Positions 1 through 6,534 of a stretch of 7,761 nt of DNA are shown one piece after another. The stretch is taken from contig JAIXSW010000397.1 of NCBI GenBank assembly GCA_027484495.1, positions 1-7,761 on the forward strand, written 5' to 3'. Numbering within the stretch: position 1 is the stretch's first letter; each line of letters opens with the position of its first letter. Position numbers and translations under genes: made by a program. The notes beneath the pieces are model-generated. The model ran no database searches. It was given only the letters and a program-made list of their open reading frames with translations, and was not told where the DNA came from. Source of the DNA: Gammaproteobacteria bacterium. GTDB lineage: Bacteria; Pseudomonadota; Gammaproteobacteria; Enterobacterales; Alteromonadaceae.

Positions 1-593
1 GTGCAGCCTTACTCAACACGCTGGGTTACCCGCAACCGGCCATTGGCCAGCAACTCACAGTGGCAGGTGGATACTTATTAGGTCTGGCCGCCGATCACTT
101 TTTGCTGGTTTTAGCCATTGATGAAGCCAAAGCCCTGTGGCAACAGCAACAGGCTTTCATGGCTGCTCCAACCCGCTGGTTGGCGCAACATATCGCCCAC
201 GGTATCCCTTATCTGGAGCAACCATTGCTCGGTGAATATGTGCCGCAGCAGCTGAACCTGCAGGCTTTAGATGCCATCAGCTTTACCAAAGGCTGCTATA
301 TGGGTCAGGAAATGGTGGCACGGATGAAGTACCTCGGCAAAAATAAACGCGCGATGTATCTGCTGCAGGCTGACACCGAGCATACGCCGGTTGCCGGCAC
401 CGATCTTGAGATCCAACTGGAGCAGAACTGGCGGCGCAGCGGCGTGGTCGTGAACGCGGTGAACATTCAGGGTCAGCTGCAGTTGCTGGCCGTATTACCG
501 AATGATATCAGCCCAACCGACCATTTCCGGCTGGCGACAGAGCCGGATGTCAGCTTACAATTACAACCTTTACCTTATTCAATCACCCCCTGA
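1..593 (+). CDS. ygfZ: tRNA-modifying / Fe-S cluster-related protein YgfZ, C-terminal part (5' truncated)
   Basis: The reading frame is open from the window edge (first whole codon at position 3) to TGA at 591-593, giving 196 residues. YgfZ is a folate-binding protein related to the GcvT aminomethyltransferase; it supports Fe-S enzymes, including the tRNA methylthiotransferase MiaB, in the cytoplasm. The diagnostic motif is KGCYMGQEMVAR at fragment residues 96-107, followed by a KxLGKNKRAMY segment, matching the YgfZ signature K-G-C-[FY]-x-G-Q-E. Its cysteine (fragment residue 98) corresponds to the functionally important Cys near residue 228 of the E. coli protein, so about 130 N-terminal residues lie outside the window and the full length would be close to the usual 326. 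A GTG at 60 is internal and is not the start. slyD follows after 7 bp, suggesting co-transcription. The family call is firm; the local role is inferred from it. Confidence 0.93.
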   Translation, partial: AALLNTLGYPQPAIGQQLTVAGGYLLGLAADHFLLVLAIDEAKALWQQQQAFMAAPTRWLAQHIAHGIPYLEQPLLGEYVPQQLNLQALDAISFTKGCYMGQEMVARMKYLGKNKRAMYLLQADTEHTPVAGTDLEIQLEQNWRRSGVVVNAVNIQGQLQLLAVLPNDISPTDHFRLATEPDVSLQLQPLPYSITP

Positions 594-600
594 GGTCCTC

Positions 601-1089
601 ATGACTATTCAACACAACAAAGTCGTCGCCATGCACTACAGCGTCAGCGATGCCAATGGCAACGAACTCGACAGCTCTTTTGGCGCCGAGCCTTTAGTGT
701 TTATTCACGGCACTGGTTCATTGATCAGCGGTCTGGAACAAGCACTGACTGGCAAACAGGCCGGTGATAAATTCACAGTTGCGATCGCGGCTGCCGATGC
801 TTATGGCGAGCGTCACGATGAGCTGACACAGGCCGTACCACGCGCCCTGTTTGAAGGTATGGATGTTGCCGTCGGTATGCGTTTTCGCGCTGCCGGTCCG
901 GATGGTCACGAGCAATCCGTGATTGTACTGGATGTGACCGAAGACGAAGTGGTGGTTGATGGTAATCACCCGCTGTCAGGCATTGATTTGACGTTTGAAG
1001 TCGAAGTCTTAGTGGTGCGCGATGCCACCGCGGATGAACTGGCACACGGTCATGCGCACGGCATGGACGGTCACTCCGGTCACGACTAA
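601..1089 (+). CDS. slyD: FKBP-type peptidyl-prolyl cis-trans isomerase SlyD
   Basis: This 162-residue protein is a SlyD-type FKBP: a cytoplasmic prolyl isomerase and folding chaperone whose His-rich tail binds metals such as nickel. The FKBP core opens with residues 7-45 (VVAMHYSV, LVFIHGTGSLISGLE). The chaperone insert-in-flap domain runs roughly from AYGERHDEL (67-75) to VDGNHPLSG (119-127), and the FKBP fold closes with LTFEVEVLVVRDATADELAHGH. The tail carries five histidines (149, 151, 153, 158, 161) but is much shorter than in E. coli, and the protein has no cysteine, so metal binding may be weaker. The frame stays open upstream to 502, but the ATG at 601 matches where family members begin and has GAGG at 592-595 just upstream; that site overlaps the ygfZ stop codon, suggesting translational coupling. 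A GC-rich hairpin follows the stop. Confidence 0.94.
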   Translation: MTIQHNKVVAMHYSVSDANGNELDSSFGAEPLVFIHGTGSLISGLEQALTGKQAGDKFTVAIAAADAYGERHDELTQAVPRALFEGMDVAVGMRFRAAGPDGHEQSVIVLDVTEDEVVVDGNHPLSGIDLTFEVEVLVVRDATADELAHGHAHGMDGHSGHD

Positions 1090-1097
1090 TAGATCCG

Positions 1098-1124
1098 GCG
1101 GGCGGCCGGTTCCCGGCGGCCCGC
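1098..1124 (+). terminator. Putative Rho-independent terminator after slyD
   Basis: Two 12-base arms (1098-1109 and 1113-1124) form a very GC-rich hairpin with a 3-base TTC loop and one internal G-G mismatch. It begins 8 bp after the slyD stop codon. The following tract, TATCTTCCT, is only moderately T-rich, so termination may be incomplete. The structure is read directly; the function is inferred. Confidence 0.6.
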
Positions 1125-1181
1125 TATCTTCCTGCACATTCCCGCAAATACCTGCAGCACGAAATCCCAGCGCTGACACGC

Positions 1182-1210
1182 TTGGTCAGACCAGAAAAAA
1201 CTGTTATAAA
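1182..1210 (+). promoter_or_regulatory. Putative sigma-70 promoter for the DUF2804 gene
   Basis: A -35-like TTGGTC (1182-1187) sits 17 bp from a TATAAA -10 element (1205-1210). The -10 is preceded by TG at 1202-1203 in the extended -10 arrangement. The predicted start near 1217 would leave a leader of about 23 bases before the ATG at 1240. The -35 matches only 3 of 6 consensus bases, while the -10 region is good. Its position after a hairpin and before a gene fits. Confidence 0.45.
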
Positions 1211-1239
1211 CCAGACATCATCACTGCCGGATAAAGCCG

Positions 1240-2271
1240 ATGTCGCCGTCTTTGTGTTACCAGCCCATTGTCAGCCCTGCCCCAGCGACGCTGATTGACC
1301 AACATGGCAAGCTACAGCAAGGCCTGTTTGACGCTTCTGTTGCCAACCTGAACGTTGCCGCGTTCAGACTGCATTCGGTGATGGACAAACCGGTCAGCCG
1401 TTTGGCGCAGCATTTTGCCTATAAACAGTTTCAGTTTGTTTGTGTCAGCGGCCCCGACTGGCTGCTCGCCATCGCGATTGCCGATGTACGTTATGTCTGC
1501 TCCGGATTTGCTTATCTGTATCAAAACAATCAACCAGTGCGCGAATTTGCGCTGCTGGCGCCGCTTGGCTTTGGCTGTCAGTTAAGCGTGTCGCCGCAGC
1601 AAGGTTTGGCCAGCATGGGCAAAGGCCAAAAACAATGGCAAATTAACTGCGCTGCGGAAAATTGGACATTGCGCTGTCAGGCCAGTGGCTTAGATGCCGA
1701 TTTAACACTGCATTTTGACCAGCAACCACCACTGGCGCTCGCGGCGCCAACCGGCTACAACGGCTGGACTTATACCGAAAAAAACAATGCGCTGCGTGTT
1801 AGCGGCAGCTTGCTGTTAGACGGACAAACGCTTGATGTGCAGAGTGCCCGCGGCGGCATCGATTTTTCCGCCGGCTTTATGCGCCGTGAAACCAGCTGGC
1901 GCTGGAGCTCGATCAACACCCTGCTGCAAGGTCAGGTATTGGGTCTGAATCTGGCCGCCGGCGTCAATGAAACCGGTGTAGCTGAAAACGCTTTGTGGTA
2001 TGACGGTGAGATCCAGCATTTAAGCCCGGCCCGGTTTGAATTTGATCGCGGTCAAAACACGCCATGGCGCGTGACGACATTGTGTGGTGAAGTCGATTTA
2101 ACTTTCACTGCCGATTTTTGCCGGCAAGAAAAACTGCAGCTTGGAATCCTTGCCAGTAATTTCCGTCAATATGTCGGACATTACAATGGTACAGTGCATT
2201 TGCGCGATGGCCGGGAACTACAACTGCAGCATTGCCTGGGACTGGCCGAAGATCACTATGCCAAGTGGTAA
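1240..2271 (+). CDS. DUF2804 family protein of unknown function
   Basis: This is a 343-residue protein without a signal peptide or membrane segment, so it is probably cytoplasmic. I recognise it as DUF2804 from three conserved blocks: GFMRRETSWRW (residues 212-222), GLNLAAGVNETG followed by ENALWYDG (235-256), and the C-terminal GLAEDHYAKW (334-343). The rest is rich in alternating hydrophobic residues and aromatics, suggesting a beta-rich fold. No enzymatic motif is evident to me and the family has no function that I know of. The ATG at 1240 has only a weak ribosome binding site (GGA at 1229-1231), but it lies just before the conserved N-terminal segment and shortly after a plausible promoter. 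It probably begins its own transcription unit and may be read together with the creA-like gene 93 bp downstream. The family call is good; the function is unknown. Confidence 0.85.
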   Translation: MSPSLCYQPIVSPAPATLIDQHGKLQQGLFDASVANLNVAAFRLHSVMDKPVSRLAQHFAYKQFQFVCVSGPDWLLAIAIADVRYVCSGFAYLYQNNQPVREFALLAPLGFGCQLSVSPQQGLASMGKGQKQWQINCAAENWTLRCQASGLDADLTLHFDQQPPLALAAPTGYNGWTYTEKNNALRVSGSLLLDGQTLDVQSARGGIDFSAGFMRRETSWRWSSINTLLQGQVLGLNLAAGVNETGVAENALWYDGEIQHLSPARFEFDRGQNTPWRVTTLCGEVDLTFTADFCRQEKLQLGILASNFRQYVGHYNGTVHLRDGRELQLQHCLGLAEDHYAKW

Positions 2272-2282
2272 ATCGCCGCCCG

Positions 2283-2310
2283 TTGCAAATATTCAATACC
2301 CCGGGATAAC
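2283..2310 (+). promoter_or_regulatory. Weak candidate promoter for the creA-like gene
   Basis: TTGCAA (2283-2288) and GATAAC (2305-2310) are 16 bp apart, each matching 4 of 6 sigma-70 consensus bases. It lies in the 93-bp gap between the DUF2804 and CreA genes and no terminator is visible between them. Transcription from the upstream promoter is equally possible. Confidence 0.22.
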
Positions 2311-2353
2311 CGGCTTGGCCTGGCCAGAAGAGATAAAAAATACTGTTCATAAA

Positions 2354-2359
2354 AAGGAG
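2354..2359 (+). promoter_or_regulatory. Ribosome binding site fixing the CreA start
   Basis: AAGGAG lies 5 bases before the ATG at 2365. An in-frame GTG at 2359 overlaps this site and so is not a credible start; starting at 2365 also gives a clean lipoprotein signal peptide. Confidence 0.8.
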
Positions 2360-2364
2360 TGACT

Positions 2365-2862
2365 ATGAATTTTTACCCGCGCCTGCTTGCTGCTGCGCTG
2401 ACTTTATCCGCGCTGACTGCCTGTTCACCAAAAGAAGTCGGCGACGTCAGCCTCGGGCTTTTTACCACCAAAGACATTAAAATTCAGACGTTTAACGACC
2501 CGGCAATTCCGGGTGTCACCTGCCATATCAGTCATGTCGAAGCCGATTTATCGCTGGCTGATCCGTCTGATATGTCCATCGCCTGTCGCCAGACCGGCGA
2601 AATCACTGCGGCCATGCTCGGTAAAATCGACAAATCCAAGTCCGGCGAAGTGGTTTTCACTGCATCCAAAAGCATCCTGTTTAAACACCTGAAGATCAGA
2701 CGGATTTTTGATGCCGATAACAGAAGCCTTATCTATCTGTCGTATTCGACCAAAGAAACTGCCGGCAGCGATAAACACTCACTGACCACAGTGCCCTTGT
2801 GGGGTAGTAAAGCCTGGCAAGAGCTGGAAGCTCAGCAACAAGCCGCTAGAGCGGTCAAATGA
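2365..2862 (+). CDS. creA: CreA family protein, predicted lipoprotein
   Basis: This is a 165-residue exported protein of the CreA family, a small conserved periplasmic group with no defined biochemical role; in E. coli creA neighbours the CreBC two-component genes. The family is recognisable from IKIQTFNDPAIPGVTCHIS (residues 38-56), MSIACRQTG (70-78), GEVVF, KSILFKHLKIRRIFDA and LIYLSYSTK. Cys53 and Cys74 are in the two conserved cysteine positions and could form a disulphide. The N terminus has a charged residue, a hydrophobic stretch and a lipobox, LTAC, with Cys20 as the lipidation site, so the mature protein would be membrane anchored. The E. coli protein, as I recall it, has a simple Sec signal instead. 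No creB, creC or creD genes are present here; the upstream neighbour is DUF2804. The gene ends just before a strong hairpin and converges with the peptidase gene. Confidence 0.9.
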   Translation: MNFYPRLLAAALTLSALTACSPKEVGDVSLGLFTTKDIKIQTFNDPAIPGVTCHISHVEADLSLADPSDMSIACRQTGEITAAMLGKIDKSKSGEVVFTASKSILFKHLKIRRIFDADNRSLIYLSYSTKETAGSDKHSLTTVPLWGSKAWQELEAQQQAARAVK

Positions 2863-2920
2863 TCGGTGCTTACGCGAGAACCGACAAGCATTCGACCCGT
2901 TTGCTGAGTCGCTCCCTGTA

Positions 2921-2952
2921 ACAAGAAACCCGCCAGCTGGCGGGTTTCTTGT
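2921..2952. terminator. Bidirectional Rho-independent terminator
   Basis: A perfect inverted repeat has 14-base arms (2921-2934 and 2939-2952) around AGCT. The GC core CCCGCC/GGCGGG is flanked by A-rich sequence on the left and TTTCTTGTTGT on the right, so either strand gives a hairpin followed by a T-rich tract. It lies between the convergent creA-like gene (ending 2862) and the permease/peptidase gene (ending 2965), as expected for a shared terminator. Confidence 0.92.
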
Positions 2953-2964
2953 TGTCATCATCCG

Positions 2965-5900
2965 TTAAAGCTTGCGGATGTTATCTACCGCATCGCGGTC
3001 AATCAGTTTGATTAGCGGGTCGACGCCGATGTAGGTGGTACCTTTGGGCACTACAACCCGAACTTGCTGTTTACCGGATTTCAGCCGGTGTTTTTGTAAA
3101 TATAACAGCTGGTTATCGGCAGAGAATTCATCCGGATCTGCGCTGAACGCGCCGATATCGATGTCTTCATCCAGCGGCTGTTCGGTTTCGGTACCTTTGC
3201 CATCTGCACTGAGTCTGGCGGCCTGAATGGTTAAGTCCAGTTGCAGCTGGCCGTCTGGCAATTCGGTTTTCTGCACCTCGAGCAGCCGTAAATCATACAA
3301 AGTAATTTGCATAAATTGCTGTTCGATAAAAGCTTTTTCTTCGCTGCTGACGCCGGTGGTTAAGTGGCGCAGCAGATCCAGCGTAGTTGGATACGGATTT
3401 TGTTTGTATTGGAACTCTTGCAAAAACGCCTGCAAGTTCGCGTCGAGCCGCTCTACACCAATCCGGTCTTTGATCGCCATCATCACAACGGAGCCTTTGC
3501 GGTAATGGATATAGCCCTGCCCTTCAGCGCGCAGCAACGGCTCTTCAGCAACTTTTTCATCGGTGCGGCCACGTAAATAACGGTCCAGCTCATATTTCAG
3601 GAACTGGCGTAACTTGGCCTGACCATATTTGGTTTCCATCACTCTGAGCGCGCTGTATTGCGCCAGTGTTTCCGGGATCACCGCACTGCCTTGTACATTG
3701 GCGGTACCAACCTGATGACCCCACCACTGATGCGCCATTTCGTGCGCCGTGACGTAATACGGCATGTCGATGCTGTCTTCATTGCGCAAATCATTGATAA
3801 AACCAATGCCTTCGGAATACGGTACTGTATTGGCAAAAGACTGGGCAAAATCACGATAGCCCGGGAACTCGATGATCCGCATCTGTTGGTGCTGATACGG
3901 CGAAAACGCTTTGTTGAAATAATCCAGCGAGTCCTGCATCGATAACATCATCCGGTCGACGTTCCAGTGATGCGAAGGATGGTAATACACCTCCAGTGAC
4001 ACGCCCTGATAATCCTGCTTCTTCACCGCCAGCCGTGCCGACAGGAACGAGTAGAAATTAAACATCGGTGCATTCATTTCATAGCGGAAGTATTGACGAC
4101 CATCCTGCTGCCACTGTTTCTTCAGATAACCCGGCGCCAGCGCGGTTTGATCTGCTGCCGTGGACACCGTAGCGCTGAACTGAATAAAATCTTCGGCGCG
4201 GCCAAAACCACTCTCGGTGTAGCGGCTGCTGTCTTCGAGTTTATGCGCACGCTGCACCGGTTCCAGACCGCGTTTGCTGCGTTCATGCCGCTCCTGCAAT
4301 TCAAATCCGGCGTTGTAGCCAAACTGCGGCAACAGTTCCATGTTATTGATAAAGGTGCCGTTTTCAACCACTGCAACATCGACATCGTCATCCTGGAATC
4401 CAGGGTTAGTGCGGCTCAGCACGAAGGTCATATCGATGGTTTGCCCTGGTTGCACCGGCGTATTGAATTCCAGCCAGGCCGTACCCAGTCGGCTATCACG
4501 TGGGCCTAAACTCGCCCCTGGCGCGATGATCTCCATGCTGCGGGTGTATTTCGGCCAGTTCACTAACATCTTCGTGACCGGTTTATCGAATTTATTGATC
4601 AGTGTCTGTTCGACACGGGCATCGATGCGCCGTGCAACCGGATAAATATCGACAAAAGCTTCTACTTTGGTGGCGACCAGGATCGGATCATCAGCACCGG
4701 CTTTGTAAGCTTTTTCATAATCCGCCTGCAAATCCATCTGCTGTTCCGCAGTGTCATATTGATTCAGCACACGAGTGTTGTAGTAAATCCAGCCACCGGT
4801 ACTGACAAAGATCAGGCTACCCAGCAAAATTACCGCCTGACCACCTGCACCAATCTGATACCGCAGCTGTTGATACCGCATCGCCAGGCTTTGCGCCGGC
4901 CCGCGCTGGAACATACCAAACCCCAGTACAAACAAGATGGCAGTGAGCCCGCCCCAATACAGCATGTACCAGCTATGACTCTCTAACGTCCAGCCAAAGC
5001 GGTTCAGATCGGAAAATGGTGCCGCCGGTGACGCCGCAAAATGCCACATCCGGTGGTTAAAGCCCCAGGCATCGAGCACCTGCGTCAGGATGAAATACAC
5101 GACAAATACGCCCATACCGACATATTTGTTTGGGCTTAACACCTGGATCAGGAACGCCAGCACCACGGTCAGCATAAAGGGCAGAAAGTTGAAATACCCC
5201 AGCCGTATCAGGTATTGCAGCAAATCGAGGTCGTCAAAACCTTTGATCAACTGATAACTGATGGTCGTCAGGGTAAAAGCAAAGTACATCAACAACATGG
5301 CGGCACTGACGGCCATCAGCTTCGACAACCACAGCACCATATTGGCCACCGGCGTCGCGTCAATAATGTCGCCGATCCCCTGGGTGCGTTCACGCCAGAC
5401 CACTTCTGCACAGTAATAAGTCAGGATCAGGACCAGCAATAAACCACTGGAATCTGTGACCAGTTCAATCATGGTTTGCGTCAACGGCCAATCAGCAGTG
5501 CCGTAAAAACGCTGCGGTGCAAATAAAGGCGCCAGCAAATTAAAGATACAAATCAGCAGTAACATAAAAAACGGCGCGCTGAACACGACCTGTTTTAACT
5601 CAAAGCCAAGCCGCGTCCAGAATTGCGCCAGTGCAGATGGTTGTTGCGCTTTGGTCTGCAAAGCACTAATCGCAAACACCGGCACAGTTTTCCCGGCTTT
5701 GACTTTGCCGGCACGCGCTTTCGGTGTCAGCGCCAGTGGCTTGAACAAACCGCCGAACAACGCCAGCAGCGCCACGCCCACCGCCAGCCATAACAGCCGG
5801 TTTTGCAGCAGCACGCCGCTGAAACTAACACTGAGCGTATTCTTCTCGACAATAGTCCAGTAGCGCGACACATCCGCAAAAGAGCGTAAGCCAAATGGGT

Positions 5901-6522
5901 CCAGTAAAGCGGCGATGGTGCGGTATTCCGGTGATTGCGCAAAACTGCCGGCGACCAGATACAGCACAAACACCACGACAGCCACCAGATACATCGCCTG
6001 CATCGATTTGAACTTGCTGGCGATGGTGTAGAACAGGGCTGACAACACAAACAGCGACGGCAGCGCGAAAATCAGATAAGCATCAACATAATAACTAAGC
6101 ACGGTTGGGCCAAAACGCGCCTGATCGACCCAAGGCATTAAAGAGCCCAGCAAAGTGCCAAGCGGAACCATGGCAAACACCGTCACCAACACCAGATAAG
6201 CGCCAACAAAGCGGCCTAACTGGTATGACAATGGCGGCACCGGCTTGGTACAGACCAACTCTTCCATCATGCTGGTGTGATTCCGCAGCGCCGTGCTGCT
6301 GACAAAATTCACCACCAGAAACATCGAAAAAATCAGCATGGTGGTGATAGTCCGGGTAATGGCAAAAGGTCCATTGCCCCAAATCTCGCCGCCGCCGCCA
6401 ATTTGCACGTTGTCCGACGCCGTGGCAAAAAACGCCAGCAGGAAAAACAGCAATGACGTGACATAAAACGACGGCTGACGCTGATAATAGCGCCATTCAA
6501 ACCGAATCATCTGCAAAAACAT
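2965..6522 (-). CDS. ABC-2 type permease fused to M1-family zinc aminopeptidase
   Basis: This 1185-residue inner-membrane protein combines ABC permease and peptidase. Residues 1-260 form an ABC-2 permease half with about six membrane segments (near 17-37, 57-78, 104-129, 145-169, 174-195, 237-260). Residues 300-540 form a second half (near 313-336, 353-373, 397-422, 440-463, 466-485, 517-538), with a last segment at 563-581. Thirteen segments with the N terminus inside put the C-terminal part in the periplasm. The M1 gluzincin domain has HEMAH (His927, Glu928, His931) as zinc and catalytic site, Glu951 as third ligand, and YRKG (Tyr1007) at the transition-state tyrosine position. The GAMEN exopeptidase motif is replaced by SEGIG (Glu904). 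The long beta-rich stretch at 582-860 probably corresponds to the M1 N-terminal region. The ATG at 6522 has GAGGA 7 bases upstream; longer starts would run back into the ATPase gene. The partner ATPase gene lies 10 bp upstream. Substrate unknown. Confidence 0.92.
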   Translation of the reverse strand: MFLQMIRFEWRYYQRQPSFYVTSLLFFLLAFFATASDNVQIGGGGEIWGNGPFAITRTITTMLIFSMFLVVNFVSSTALRNHTSMMEELVCTKPVPPLSYQLGRFVGAYLVLVTVFAMVPLGTLLGSLMPWVDQARFGPTVLSYYVDAYLIFALPSLFVLSALFYTIASKFKSMQAMYLVAVVVFVLYLVAGSFAQSPEYRTIAALLDPFGLRSFADVSRYWTIVEKNTLSVSFSGVLLQNRLLWLAVGVALLALFGGLFKPLALTPKARAGKVKAGKTVPVFAISALQTKAQQPSALAQFWTRLGFELKQVVFSAPFFMLLLICIFNLLAPLFAPQRFYGTADWPLTQTMIELVTDSSGLLLVLILTYYCAEVVWRERTQGIGDIIDATPVANMVLWLSKLMAVSAAMLLMYFAFTLTTISYQLIKGFDDLDLLQYLIRLGYFNFLPFMLTVVLAFLIQVLSPNKYVGMGVFVVYFILTQVLDAWGFNHRMWHFAASPAAPFSDLNRFGWTLESHSWYMLYWGGLTAILFVLGFGMFQRGPAQSLAMRYQQLRYQIGAGGQAVILLGSLIFVSTGGWIYYNTRVLNQYDTAEQQMDLQADYEKAYKAGADDPILVATKVEAFVDIYPVARRIDARVEQTLINKFDKPVTKMLVNWPKYTRSMEIIAPGASLGPRDSRLGTAWLEFNTPVQPGQTIDMTFVLSRTNPGFQDDDVDVAVVENGTFINNMELLPQFGYNAGFELQERHERSKRGLEPVQRAHKLEDSSRYTESGFGRAEDFIQFSATVSTAADQTALAPGYLKKQWQQDGRQYFRYEMNAPMFNFYSFLSARLAVKKQDYQGVSLEVYYHPSHHWNVDRMMLSMQDSLDYFNKAFSPYQHQQMRIIEFPGYRDFAQSFANTVPYSEGIGFINDLRNEDSIDMPYYVTAHEMAHQWWGHQVGTANVQGSAVIPETLAQYSALRVMETKYGQAKLRQFLKYELDRYLRGRTDEKVAEEPLLRAEGQGYIHYRKGSVVMMAIKDRIGVERLDANLQAFLQEFQYKQNPYPTTLDLLRHLTTGVSSEEKAFIEQQFMQITLYDLRLLEVQKTELPDGQLQLDLTIQAARLSADGKGTETEQPLDEDIDIGAFSADPDEFSADNQLLYLQKHRLKSGKQQVRVVVPKGTTYIGVDPLIKLIDRDAVDNIRKL

Positions 6523-6529
6523 GGTGATG

Positions 6530-6534
6530 TCCTC
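6530..6534 (-). promoter_or_regulatory. Ribosome binding site of the permease/peptidase gene, overlapping the ATPase stop
   Basis: On the minus strand GAGGA (6534-6530) lies 7 bases before the ATG at 6522 and overlaps the TGA (6535-6533) of the ATPase gene. This fixes the start and suggests translational coupling that would balance the two subunits. Confidence 0.75.

Noticed and set aside
1022..1234. 70-residue frame running from the end of slyD through the terminator hairpin
   Set aside because: It overlaps the slyD tail and contains the hairpin and the candidate promoter, and it has no protein-like features.
2314..2332. TGGCC-T-GGCCA inverted repeat in the DUF2804-creA gap
   Set aside because: The arms are too close to form a stable hairpin loop and no T-tract follows; an operator is possible but unsupported by a second copy.
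4093..4509. 138-residue open frame on the plus strand opposite the peptidase gene, with neighbours such as 3227-3505 and 3658-3945
   Set aside because: They lie antisense to a gene with strong domain evidence, have low-complexity or basic composition, no credible ribosome site, and no recognisable family. They reflect codon bias of the real gene.
6095..6496. 133-residue minus-strand frame overlapping the permease N terminus
   Set aside because: It is in another frame of the same strand over clearly coding membrane segments; its composition is rich in His, Cys and Trp and matches nothing I recognise.
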